Assembly (NCBI GenBank): GCA_028688225.1
Contig: JAQTYQ010000006.1
Span: 62,001 to 126,000 of the forward strand
Direction: 5' to 3'
DNA length: 64,000 nucleotides
Source: Opitutaceae bacterium
GTDB lineage: Bacteria; Verrucomicrobiota; Verrucomicrobiia; Opitutales; Opitutaceae
The first letter of the stretch is position 1. Every line of letters starts with the position of its first letter. The notes under the pieces are model-generated. The model was given only the letters and a program-made list of their open reading frames with translations, made no database searches and had not been told where the DNA came from. Of the stretch, positions 21,635 through 29,843 are shown in pieces. The position numbers and the translations under genes were made by a program.

Positions 21635-22624
21635 ATGGGTAAACGACATCACGATCTCTTCGGCCGCATCTGCGCGATGGACAACCTGCGTGATGCCTAC
21701 GCGCGCGCGGCGCGCGGTCGCAAACGCAGCGGTGGCTATCTGCGGTTCAAGGAGCAGGCAGAGGCCAACCTCTCCATCATGCAACAGGAGCTGCTGGTCG
21801 GCACCTATCGGCCCGCGCCACCGCGCGAATTCACCGTCTATGAGCCAAAACCGAGGAAGATTTCTGCCCTGATGTTCGCCGACCGCGTGGCGCAGCATGC
21901 GCTGCACAACGTGCTTGGCCCGATCTTTGAGCGCATCCTCATGGGCCGCTGCTACGCCTGCCGCCCAGGTCGCGGCACCCATGCCGGCGTGCGCGCCGTG
22001 CAGGCCGAACTCCGTCGCGCGTTGCGTGAGAGCGGCGACGTGTATTTCCTGAAAACGGATTTTCGGCAGTATTTCGCCAGCATCGACCTCGCCGTCCTCT
22101 GGCGCGAGATCGAGCGCAAGATCGCTTGTCCGGCCACGCTGGCGTTGATCGAGGTGTTCACGCCACGCACCGGCCGCGGCCTGCCCATCGGCAACCTCAC
22201 CAGCCAGCTCTGGGCTAATGTCTACGGGCACATTTTCGACCGCTGGCTGGTCAGCCAGGGCGTGCGCCTCTGGCACCGCTATATGGACGACGTGGTCGTG
22301 ATCGGCCCATGCTGGCGTCCGCTCGCCGCGCTGCTCAGCCGCGCCCAGCAGTTCGCGCAGGACTGCATGGGGCTCACGCTCAGCCGATGGATGGTGGCGC
22401 ACTATGAGCGCGGGGTGAACTTCCTCGGCTACCGCATCTGGCCCACGCACAAGCTGCTGCGGCGCTCAAGCGTCACACGGGCGCGGCGCGCGCTGCGACA
22501 CTTCGCCCGCCACGACGATGCCGCGGGCCGCCAGCGCTTCCTCGGCGCATGGCTCGGCCACGCGCGCTGGGCCGACAGCCACAATCTTCTCCGATCACTC
22601 AATCTCAGCCCTATTTTACCATGA
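21635..22624 (+). CDS. DGR reverse transcriptase, 329 aa
   Basis: ATG 21635 (MGKRHHDLFGRI) gives the usual DGR-RT length; the frame is open further upstream through TR but that part is not protein-like. Motifs: KPRKISALMFADRVAQHALH (about 73-92), catalytic LKTDFRQYFASID (Asp near 142), GLPIGNLTSQ (182-191), the DGR-type replacement of the QGxxxSP motif, YMDD (216-219) and the thumb NFLGYRIWPTH. It copies TR RNA with adenine misincorporation. The stop overlaps the next gene's ATG. Confidence 0.92.
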   Translation: MGKRHHDLFGRICAMDNLRDAYARAARGRKRSGGYLRFKEQAEANLSIMQQELLVGTYRPAPPREFTVYEPKPRKISALMFADRVAQHALHNVLGPIFERILMGRCYACRPGRGTHAGVRAVQAELRRALRESGDVYFLKTDFRQYFASIDLAVLWREIERKIACPATLALIEVFTPRTGRGLPIGNLTSQLWANVYGHIFDRWLVSQGVRLWHRYMDDVVVIGPCWRPLAALLSRAQQFAQDCMGLTLSRWMVAHYERGVNFLGYRIWPTHKLLRRSSVTRARRALRHFARHDDAAGRQRFLGAWLGHARWADSHNLLRSLNLSPILP

Positions 22625-22875
22625 ATCAGAAGCCCGTCATCAACACCCGTGCCGACCTCGATGCCATCGCCGGCACGCCTGAGCATGCTGCTTTCGTCGC
22701 CGCGCTGAAGGGATCCCTGTTTATCGAGGTCGATACCGCCATCTACCCCGAAGGCTATGACCGCAGCCTGGCTCCGGGCGCCCCTGGCTATATCGCCCCG
22801 GTAATCCAACAGATCGAGGACGACACCGCCGCCCGCCGCTTTGGTTTCACTCGCGCCGCGCTGCTCTCCATGTGA
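22621..22875 (+). CDS. Small hypothetical tail protein, 84 aa
   Basis: The ATG at 22621 overlaps the RT stop. MNQKPVINTRADLDAIAGTP, then FVAALKGSLFIEVDTAIYPE and a final helix (DTAARRFGFTRAALLSM). Position between RT and tape measure suggests a tail-assembly or fibre-chaperone-type protein. No family recognised. Confidence 0.55.
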   Translation: MNQKPVINTRADLDAIAGTPEHAAFVAALKGSLFIEVDTAIYPEGYDRSLAPGAPGYIAPVIQQIEDDTAARRFGFTRAALLSM

Positions 22876-22888
22876 GTGCTGAAGATAT

Positions 22889-22921
22889 TCACCTTCACCC
22901 TCACTTTCACTCTCACTCCTC
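22889..22921 (+). repeat. C/T hexamer tract before the tape measure gene
   Basis: TCACCTTCACCCTCACTTTC-type leader running into ATG 22922; no purine-rich ribosome site. Confidence 0.7.
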
Positions 22922-24457
22922 ATGCCCGAGCTGCGCTATGAAATCAAGGTCGAGGGCGCCGGCCAGGCCGCCGGTGAATTCGGCCGCGTCGGCCAGGCCG
23001 CCGAAAAAGCCGGGCAGCCGCAGATCACCTTCCTCGGCAAGCTCGGCGAGGCCCAGCGCGCCCAGCAGGCTGCCGCAGACGCTGCCTCCAAGAGTCTCCG
23101 CGATGCCGGGTTGGCGGCCGGTCAGGCTAACCAGGTCATCGGCGGCCTCACGCGCGGCGGCATCGGCGGGCTGGTCACCGCCCTGCGTGGCCTCATCGGC
23201 CTGATCCGCGGCCCCTTCGCGGCCGCCATGGGCTCGATGGGCGTCGTCGCCGCCGCCATCGCCACGCCGGTCCTGGTTGCGATCAAAATCATGCGCGATA
23301 AGTTCGATGAGAACCGCCAGGCGATGGAGGACATGTGGACCGGCGCCGCGGCGCGCGCTGATCGGTATAAGCAGGCGATCGAGCAGATCGATGCCGCGGC
23401 GCAGAAGATGACCGCCGACATGCTGGCCGACCTCGACTCGATCAACGATCGCATGTCTGAGATGGAGGGCACCATGGGGCGCGCCGACGAGCGCTCCCGC
23501 ACGCTCGGGCAGGCCCGGAAAGAGCAGGCCTTTGCTGAACTCGAACTCCAGCGCCAGGATGCCCTCACCAAGGCTGTCACCCCCGAGGCCCGACAGGCTA
23601 TCGAGGAGCAATATGCGCAGAAAAAAACCGGCATGGAGAACGAATATGCCCGGAACGACCTCCTCAATCAGCAGCTCGATGCCAAGCGTGATATCACCAA
23701 TTTTTCCCGCACGCAGGCTGAGGCGCGCGAGCGCGCCCGCGCGGCTCGGGTACAGGCGGTGCAGGCCCGGAGCGAAGCCGAGAATAAAATTGCCCTTGCC
23801 GGCGATGCCGCCCGCCTGCACGCCGAAGGTGTCGAGGAATGGAATGCGCTGCGTGCGAAGGGCGAGGCGACGCCCGCGGCCCTGGAAAAAATCCAGAAGA
23901 GAGTAGGGACTCTAAAAAATGTGGAGGATCTCCAGGAGCAGGCGCGCGAGCTCGTCCGCAAGGCCGAACTAGCTGAGGAGGCTGCCACCAAAGTCGAGGA
24001 GGGGGTCGCAAAAACCATCGCTGCGGCCCAGCAGCGGATCGACAAGGCCACATTGACCCTCGAGCAGGTGCCCATCCTGCAGAAAACTCAGCAGATCAAG
24101 GAGCAGATCCAAGCGAAGGAGCGGATCAATGCGCCGGCAGCTTCGGGGGGATCTTCTCAGATCGATGCGCTGAGAAAGCAAGCCGGCGGCATCGACTCCG
24201 AGATCGGAGCGCTGCAATCTGCGCTCTCGGCCAGTCAAGGTCGCTTCTCAATCCTCGGCGGCGGAGGCTATAATCCCGAGCGCAGCGAATATGAGAGTAA
24301 TTTGCAGGCCAAGATGGATCAGCTCATCAAAACGCGCGACGTGACCAATAGTATGCTCGGCGATGCTCTCACGGTGCAGACCCGCCAGGAGCGCGACACT
24401 CAGAAAAGACTCAAGAAGGCCGAGATCGCCAACCGCAATGCCGGCCCCGGCGGCTGA
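22922..24457 (+). CDS. Tail tape measure protein, 511 aa
   Basis: N-terminal beta strand (MPELRYEIKVEGAGQAAGEF) typical of tape measures, a Gly-rich hydrophobic segment (residues about 75-125: GGLTRGGIGGLVTALRGLIG, VVAAAIATPVLVAIKIM), then long coiled coils through to about 400. A Gly-rich stretch and a final helix end it. It sets tail length and helps DNA ejection. By the usual 0.15 nm per residue this predicts a tail near 75 nm. Confidence 0.75.
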   Translation: MPELRYEIKVEGAGQAAGEFGRVGQAAEKAGQPQITFLGKLGEAQRAQQAAADAASKSLRDAGLAAGQANQVIGGLTRGGIGGLVTALRGLIGLIRGPFAAAMGSMGVVAAAIATPVLVAIKIMRDKFDENRQAMEDMWTGAAARADRYKQAIEQIDAAAQKMTADMLADLDSINDRMSEMEGTMGRADERSRTLGQARKEQAFAELELQRQDALTKAVTPEARQAIEEQYAQKKTGMENEYARNDLLNQQLDAKRDITNFSRTQAEARERARAARVQAVQARSEAENKIALAGDAARLHAEGVEEWNALRAKGEATPAALEKIQKRVGTLKNVEDLQEQARELVRKAELAEEAATKVEEGVAKTIAAAQQRIDKATLTLEQVPILQKTQQIKEQIQAKERINAPAASGGSSQIDALRKQAGGIDSEIGALQSALSASQGRFSILGGGGYNPERSEYESNLQAKMDQLIKTRDVTNSMLGDALTVQTRQERDTQKRLKKAEIANRNAGPGG

Positions 24458-24466
24458 GGTATTACC

Positions 24467-25840
24467 ATGGCCATGGCTTCCACCTGGACAATCACTCGCG
24501 CCGGCGAGACTCGCTCGCTGACTGACTGGGGTATCGCATCGATCCGCCTCACGCGCCGGTCGCTTGAGGTCGACGATCTGGTCTTCTCTCTCAAGCCAGC
24601 CGACGGGCTCGCTGCGCCCAGCTTCGTCTTCGACGATGTCATCACGCTCGCCCAGGATGGGGTTACGCGCTTTGTCGGCCGCATCGGCGGCGAGACCATC
24701 GATGCGGCCGACAGTAAAGAACAATTGTCCTTCCTTGCTAAAAACCTCTGGGATGACCTGGAGACCCTGGTCTACGAGCAGAACCGCAAGATCGTCGATG
24801 AGGACTTCGCCAATCCGGCGCCCATCCCCACGACTCAGGTCGTGCTCTTCCGGCAGGAGGATTATTCGGAGGACGGCTGGCACCATGTCACCAGCTTGGG
24901 CCAGATCGCGAGCTGTCTGGCCTTCGCCGCCGCCCGTGGAGTCGGTCTCACCCCGGCGCTCGATTTCACCGGAGTGCAGCCACCCTGGTCCGAGGCACGC
25001 GATCTCTCGGTCGCCGCCGCGATCCGCCGCGCCGCGGCCTGGACGCCAGACCTGGCTACCTATATCGATTATACCACCATTCCGCCAACCGTGCATGTCG
25101 TCCGCCGCGCGACCATGTCCACTCATGAGCTCGATCTCACCGCCGGCACCCAGGTCCTTGAGCTGTCCGGGCTCCGCGCCCGGAAGGATCTCGTGCCGCT
25201 CGGAGTGGTTTTCATCTACCTTACCTCCGCGGTTAATCCGATCGACGGCCTCGCCTATACACGGGTCTCAACCTCCGGCGCCGGCGTCACCAGCGGGGCG
25301 CGGGTGATCAAGGCGACGGTTGACCTGACAAATCTAGAGAATAACACCACACCGATGACCGGCGGCGCACTCCATCTGGCCGGTGCTTACTTCGCATCGC
25401 TGCAGCAGGTGTTCTTCGACGGATCGATCACCTTGAAAGCATTTGATTGCCCTGGCGGGCTGCATCCCGGCATGAAGGTCAACCTGCTCAATGGTCGCGC
25501 CGACTGGGCGACCGCCGAGGCGATCATCCAGGAGATCAGTGAGGATCTGCTGCTCGGAGTCACCACGATCATTTTTGGCCTGCCCTCGCCCTTGTCCGGA
25601 GCTGATTTCGTTGCGCTGCGTACCGTCGCAAAAAACGCGCGCAAGGATTACCCCGGCGCGCCCGGTAGTGCCGGTGGCAGCACCGGGACCGATGGCGGCA
25701 GCGCCGGCGCGCCAGGCACTCCCGGTGGATCTAATCCAGGTGGATCTGCCGAGACCGGCCAGCAGCAGCCGGATGGCGGCTACAACCAGCAGCCGCTCGA
25801 ACTCTGCGGCGGCCAGGTGATCACCGTCTTGACGCCATAG
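24467..25840 (+). CDS. Tail tip/hub protein with Gly-rich tail, 457 aa
   Basis: The first 375 residues are beta-rich (TWTITRAGETRSLTDWGIAS, FVFDDVITLAQDGVTRFVGR, HELDLTAGTQVLELSGLRAR), consistent with a baseplate hub or distal tail protein of the Mu gp44/siphovirus hub type. Residues about 395-440 are collagen-like Gly/Ser/Pro repeats (GAPGTPGGSNPGGSAE). Position after the tape measure supports the call; the family is not certain. Confidence 0.55.
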   Translation: MAMASTWTITRAGETRSLTDWGIASIRLTRRSLEVDDLVFSLKPADGLAAPSFVFDDVITLAQDGVTRFVGRIGGETIDAADSKEQLSFLAKNLWDDLETLVYEQNRKIVDEDFANPAPIPTTQVVLFRQEDYSEDGWHHVTSLGQIASCLAFAAARGVGLTPALDFTGVQPPWSEARDLSVAAAIRRAAAWTPDLATYIDYTTIPPTVHVVRRATMSTHELDLTAGTQVLELSGLRARKDLVPLGVVFIYLTSAVNPIDGLAYTRVSTSGAGVTSGARVIKATVDLTNLENNTTPMTGGALHLAGAYFASLQQVFFDGSITLKAFDCPGGLHPGMKVNLLNGRADWATAEAIIQEISEDLLLGVTTIIFGLPSPLSGADFVALRTVAKNARKDYPGAPGSAGGSTGTDGGSAGAPGTPGGSNPGGSAETGQQQPDGGYNQQPLELCGGQVITVLTP

Positions 25841-25851
25841 GGGGATTGACC

Positions 25852-27114
25852 ATGGACGTCCCCAAGCTCGACGCCCGCAGGAAGGGTACCGCGACCGATC
25901 CTTGCTGTGATTGCGGAATCACCTGCAGTTTGATTTGCCAGACCAAAGGAGGCATTCCCTGCCTCTGCGGCTTTCCGGAATTGACTGCCCCCTCGACGCC
26001 TCCGCGCCGCTTTAAGCGGCGGACGATATCTGGCGTGATGGACATGGGGAAATTCCTCGATGCAGGCTGTGCTGGTTGTCCTCAGGCTAATTATGTGCAC
26101 CTCCAGTGGAGCAACGTCGGGGGAACAGGTTCTTGGATCGAATATGAATTCTGGTGGTACTCAGATTTCGTCCGCTGTCGCATGACCGCGCACATGACCT
26201 ACTCTGGAGGTTATTACGTGTCAGTTGTGCTGAACGATGGAGCTGGCTGGAACCCGTCGCACGAATTCGTCTGGTCTGATGGGGAGCCTGGGGGGCCAGG
26301 GTTTGATCCACCGCACGTCACCGTGATGGAATATACGTTCAGCGGAGTCCCGAGTGGGGCTTTATCCGTCAATTGCGCGGCTACCGGTGCTGGTTCTCAG
26401 GTGATATATCGGCCGGTGATACACGCGGTTCACGACTCTTGGGATGTGGTTCAGGATTACGCTCCCGGTCTATTGGAAACCCCTCCTGTCTGCGTGCCTG
26501 CGGAGACAGACAATAGCAGCCGCACTGAGGCGGACACCTGTGATTTTCCCCTCGCCGGCGGTGGCGAGCCAGGGGATTTCCCGGTAGGGGGGCCACTCGA
26601 TGCATATCCTGGGCTGCTCGATGTGATCGCGCTCACGAACGCTCGGAGAGAATGGGGGGGCAGTGAAGAATGTCTACCAGGCTCTCCCCCTTATTGGTTC
26701 AAGGCCCTTGGTGGTATCGTGGAAGAACTGACGGAGGAAGACACGGAACTATCTGCCATCAATCGCATGAGCCCTGGGCTCGCTTGGTCTGACGATTGCG
26801 GAGCTCCAGATTACTGCCTGGACTGCACGGCCTTCTGGACAATGCGCGGGCCCGCGGACCTCTGCTTTGCGTTCCGGGATGCCCGCTCCAAGGCTCATTT
26901 GAGCGGACTGACCGTTGGCCTGGTTTATAATGTCACCGTGAAATTTTGGCGCCGCCCCGTCGGTGGATCAGCAGGCCAATGGGTACTTTATGGTTCTGCC
27001 GTTACCCAGATCATCGCAACGGCCGATGAACAGGATACTGACTGGGTCACGGTGCCAAATGAGGCGGGATGGGAGACTTGGGCGCGTTCCTGCTTTTCGG
27101 AGCGCGTCGTATGA
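25852..27114 (+). CDS. Cys-rich tail-tip hypothetical protein, 420 aa
   Basis: ATG 25852 follows a GGGGATTGACC leader. The N-terminus is Cys-rich (DPCCDCGITCSLICQTKGGI, PCLCGF), and further Cys pairs occur at about 245 and 315-330. The middle is beta-rich with aromatic strands (IEYEFWWYSDFVRC, YVSVVLNDGAGWNPSHEFVW). Base composition is visibly less GC-rich than the preceding genes, suggesting a different origin. Likely a tail-tip structural protein; no family recognised. Overlaps the next gene by ATGA. Confidence 0.5.
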   Translation: MDVPKLDARRKGTATDPCCDCGITCSLICQTKGGIPCLCGFPELTAPSTPPRRFKRRTISGVMDMGKFLDAGCAGCPQANYVHLQWSNVGGTGSWIEYEFWWYSDFVRCRMTAHMTYSGGYYVSVVLNDGAGWNPSHEFVWSDGEPGGPGFDPPHVTVMEYTFSGVPSGALSVNCAATGAGSQVIYRPVIHAVHDSWDVVQDYAPGLLETPPVCVPAETDNSSRTEADTCDFPLAGGGEPGDFPVGGPLDAYPGLLDVIALTNARREWGGSEECLPGSPPYWFKALGGIVEELTEEDTELSAINRMSPGLAWSDDCGAPDYCLDCTAFWTMRGPADLCFAFRDARSKAHLSGLTVGLVYNVTVKFWRRPVGGSAGQWVLYGSAVTQIIATADEQDTDWVTVPNEAGWETWARSCFSERVV

Positions 27115-27509
27115 ATACGTGGGTCTTCACCGTCGAAAACCCCGCGTTCAAGGGGAGCACTATACCCCCGCAACAGCAGCGTATACCGCTCCCTGAGCTC
27201 GCCAGCCCTATGACCAAACTCCGCCGCCTACGCCGGGAAGTATGGGCATGGGCGCAGGCCGGCCTGCCGCGGGCCTCACGTCAGGAGCGCCAACGCCGCC
27301 TGGCGATCTGCCAAGCCTGCCAATACTATGCTCCGACCGGCAACCTTGGTCTCGGCGAATGCCGGGCTCCCGGCTGCGGCTGCACCCGAGCCAAGCTCGC
27401 CCTGGCGACTTCCCAATGCCCCCTTATTCCGCCCAAATGGGGGCCATATTATGCCCCACGCAAGACCCTTTCCGCGCCCTTGCAACCGCCCGCCAAGCCC
27501 CCTGTTTGA
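27111..27509 (+). CDS. Zinc-ribbon-like small phage protein, 132 aa
   Basis: Last gene of the prophage. The C-terminal half has CQAC ... GECRAPGCGC ... CP, a Cys pattern typical of a small zinc-binding domain seen in tail-end proteins of several phages. The N-terminus (WVFTVENPAFKGSTIPPQQQ) is unlike it and may contact the tail. The ATG at 27111 overlaps the preceding stop. Confidence 0.55.
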   Translation: MNTWVFTVENPAFKGSTIPPQQQRIPLPELASPMTKLRRLRREVWAWAQAGLPRASRQERQRRLAICQACQYYAPTGNLGLGECRAPGCGCTRAKLALATSQCPLIPPKWGPYYAPRKTLSAPLQPPAKPPV

Positions 27510-27519
27510 CCCCCCGTAT

Positions 27520-27565
27520 TTCTCAAACCTGCTGGAATTCTTCTCAAACTCCGCTGGAATTTACA
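27520..27565. mobile_element. Right end of the transposable prophage
   Basis: Two direct repeats, TTCTCAAACCTGCTGGAATT (27520-27539) and TTCTCAAACTCCGCTGGAAT plus T (27541-27561), spaced 21 bp, resemble transposase-binding sites of Mu-like ends. They are followed by TTACA, and CA at 27564-27565 is the expected terminal dinucleotide. From 27567 the frame is host vorB-like. The left end is outside the window. Confidence 0.7.
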
Positions 27566-28016
27566 GCGCGTCATCAATTCGTTGTATCTGTATCCGGACC
27601 AGTTGGAGACCCATGTCCGTGCGATTTACCGCAAATATGCCGAGATGGAGGGTACGGAAGTGCGCTACGAACTGCACAACTGCGATCAGGCCGACGTCGT
27701 CATCGTGGCGTACGGCACCACCTCGCGCATCGCGCGCTCCGCCATCGAGAAATGCCGCCGACTCGGCCTGCGCGCCGGCCTGCTCCGCCCGATCACGCTG
27801 TATCCGTTCCCGCATGCGGCGTTCGACCAGGTTATCGAACGGGCCAAGGCCGTTCTGGTCGTGGAAATGAGCATGGGGCAGATGCTGGACGACGTAAAAA
27901 TCGCCGTAGCGGGCCGGCGGCCCATTACCTTCTACGGCCGCACCGGGGGAATCGTGCCGACGCCGGAGGAGATCGTGAAGCAGGTGCAGAACCTCCTCGA
28001 AAGGCCCGGCGCATGA
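27566..28016 (+). pseudogene. vorB: Interrupted VorB-type 2-oxoacid:ferredoxin oxidoreductase alpha subunit, C-terminal part
   Basis: From codon 27567 the frame reads RHQF-like junction then VINSLYLYPDQLETHVRAIY, DADV-type DQADVVIVAYGTTSRIARSA and LRPITLYPFPHAAFDQVIER, VVEMSMGQMLDDVKIAV, which is the C-terminal third of the VorB alpha subunit. About 200 residues of the N-terminal domain are missing because the prophage lies upstream. With the prophage in place the subunit cannot be made whole. The stop overlaps the next subunit's ATG (28013). Confidence 0.85.
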
Positions 28017-28759
28017 AGATCGTCTACGAAAAGTCGCGGGGATTGACCGGCGTGCCCATGCATTACTGCCCGGGTTGCACGCACGGGATCATCCACAAAC
28101 TGGTCGCGGAGACGCTGGTGGAACTCGATGTGCTGGGCCGCACGGTGGCGGTCGCCCCGGTCGGTTGCGCCGTGTTTGCGTACGAGTATTTCAACTGCGA
28201 CGCGCAGGAGGCGGCCCACGGCCGAGCCCCGGCCGTCGCAACCGGCATCAAACGGGTGCATCCGGACAACATCGTGTTCACCTACCAGGGCGACGGCGAC
28301 CTGGCCTCGATCGGCATGGGCGAGATCGTCCACGCCGCCATGCGCGGTGAAAACATCACCGTGGTCTTCGTGAACAACGCCATCTACGGCATGACGGGCG
28401 GACAAATGGCGCCCACGACGCTGGTCGGCCAACCGACCACCACGTCGCCCCAGGGCCGCTCCCGCCTCGGTCAGGGCGCGCCGCTGCGCGTCTGCGAGAT
28501 GCTGGCGACCATCGAGGCGACGGCCTACATCGCCCGGGTCTCGGTCCACACCATTCCGCGGCTGAACGGCGCGAAACGCGCGATCAAAAAGGCGTTCCAG
28601 ATGCAGCTCGAGAACAAGGGCTTCAGCCTGGTCGAGGTGCTCTCGACCTGTCCGACCAACTGGGGCCTCTCGCCGATCGAGTCCCTGCGATGGGTGGAGC
28701 AGAACATGCTCCCGGCCTATCCGCTCGGCGTGTACAAAGATGTCGAGGGAGGGACCTGA
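28013..28759 (+). CDS. 2-oxoacid:ferredoxin oxidoreductase beta (TPP-binding) subunit, 248 aa
   Basis: TPP-binding subunit of the VorA/KorB family. PMHYCPGCTHGIIHKLVAE is the conserved CPGC start; APVGCAVFAYEYFNCD and HGRAPAVATGIKRVHPDNIV follow; YQGDGDLASIGMGEIVHAA with FVNNAIYGMTGGQMAPTT is the TPP/Mg-binding motif. It converts branched-chain or other 2-oxoacids to acyl-CoA with ferredoxin reduction. Coupled to the broken alpha subunit and followed by the gamma subunit. Confidence 0.9.
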   Translation: MKIVYEKSRGLTGVPMHYCPGCTHGIIHKLVAETLVELDVLGRTVAVAPVGCAVFAYEYFNCDAQEAAHGRAPAVATGIKRVHPDNIVFTYQGDGDLASIGMGEIVHAAMRGENITVVFVNNAIYGMTGGQMAPTTLVGQPTTTSPQGRSRLGQGAPLRVCEMLATIEATAYIARVSVHTIPRLNGAKRAIKKAFQMQLENKGFSLVEVLSTCPTNWGLSPIESLRWVEQNMLPAYPLGVYKDVEGGT

Positions 28760-28761
28760 CC

Positions 28762-29313
28762 ATGGCAGAGGAACGCATCATCATCGCCGGTTTCGGCGGC
28801 CAGGGGGTCCTGATGATCGGCAAGCTGCTGGCGCACGCCGGCATGATGGAGGGGAAAAACGTCACCTGGCTGCCCGCCTACGGGCCGGAAATGCGCGGCG
28901 GCACCGCCAACTGCAACGTGATCATTTCCGACGGCATCATCGGCGCGCCCATCGTTACCGAGGCCACGTGCGTCATCGCCATGAATCTTCCGTCGCTCGA
29001 CCGATTCGAGTCGTTTGTCCAGCCCGGCGGCTGGCTGCTGGCGAACAGTTCCCTCATCCCCCGCGCGCCCGTCCGCCGCGATGTGCAGGTCCTCGCCATC
29101 CCCGTGAACGACCTGGCCCAGCAGCAAGGCAGCCAGAGGGTGGCCAACGTCGTCATGCTCGGCGCCTACCTCGCGGTCACGCCGGTCGTCCGGAAGGAAT
29201 CGGTCATCGCCGCGATCGAGGATGTGCTCGGGCCGGGCAAGCGGCACCTGCTCGACATCAACCTCAACGCCCTGGCCGCGGGCCTGGCTTTCCCAACCAA
29301 GGTGCACGCTTAA
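28762..29313 (+). CDS. 2-oxoacid:ferredoxin oxidoreductase gamma subunit, 183 aa
   Basis: EERIIIAGFGGQGVLMIGKL is the gamma-subunit signature; TWLPAYGPEMRGGTANCNVI follows, and PVNDLAQQQGSQRVANVVML completes the family pattern. Length is normal. It lies two bases after the beta subunit stop, which shows one transcript. It works only with alpha and beta subunits, so the prophage probably silences the complex. Confidence 0.9.
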   Translation: MAEERIIIAGFGGQGVLMIGKLLAHAGMMEGKNVTWLPAYGPEMRGGTANCNVIISDGIIGAPIVTEATCVIAMNLPSLDRFESFVQPGGWLLANSSLIPRAPVRRDVQVLAIPVNDLAQQQGSQRVANVVMLGAYLAVTPVVRKESVIAAIEDVLGPGKRHLLDINLNALAAGLAFPTKVHA

Positions 29314-29315
29314 TC

Positions 29316-29756
29316 ATGGAAAAAATCACCCTCGAGATCCCCGCCCGGGCCTTGCATGTGGAGCACGCGCAATGCCCTCGCGGCCACAGCCTGATGGACT
29401 CCGCCATCCCCATCAACGGCTACCCCTCCATCAAGGTCGTCATCCAGTACGGCGCCATCCGTGGAAGCATCCACCTCGATCCGGTCTACGGCAGTTTCCA
29501 CAACCTTTTCGACGTGGATATCCCCGAAGGCGTGGTGGTCGAGATGTTCTGTCCGACGTGCGGCGTTTCCCTGAAGATCGAGCATGAAAAATGCGACTTC
29601 TGTTTCTCACCCATGTTCGCCCTGTACCTGCCGAACGGCGGCATGCTCGAGGGCTGCCTGAAGGGCGGCTGCCACGAACACAAACTGGTGCTGGTCGACG
29701 TCCATGAACAACTGGGGGAGGTCCACGGCCATGATCAAATTCAACTGCTCATGTAG
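29316..29756 (+). CDS. Zinc-ribbon protein of the vor operon, 146 aa
   Basis: Cys pairs at CPRGH, CPTCG (FCPTCGVSLKIEHEK) and CDFCFSP suggest one or two zinc ribbons; the rest is beta-rich (SIKVVIQYGAIRGSIHLDPV). It follows the gamma subunit by two bases and precedes the CoA-transferase gene. Function not known; it may be an assembly or electron-transfer accessory of the complex. Confidence 0.65.
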   Translation: MEKITLEIPARALHVEHAQCPRGHSLMDSAIPINGYPSIKVVIQYGAIRGSIHLDPVYGSFHNLFDVDIPEGVVVEMFCPTCGVSLKIEHEKCDFCFSPMFALYLPNGGMLEGCLKGGCHEHKLVLVDVHEQLGEVHGHDQIQLLM

Positions 29757-29843
29757 CCGCTCGAGAGGCTCAGGGCGTTGGTCCTCCGGCTTCCGGCCTC
29801 TGACCCCTGACTTCCGGCCCCTGCCCTTCCTTCATTCGCTGCC

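Larger units (their letters stand above)
1..27565. mobile_element. Mu-like transposable prophage (right-hand part)
   Basis: Continuous phage genes with Mu-type order (gp26, gp27, gp28, gp29, I/Z, capsid, gp36, gp37, tape measure) end at the repeat-bearing terminus at 27565, inside a host gene. Transposase genes are not in the window and are expected to the left. Early genes run leftward, late genes rightward. Confidence 0.8.

Noticed and set aside
5321-22921. C/T tracts as a CRISPR array
   Set aside because: The units are degenerate hexamers without spacers and sit singly before genes.
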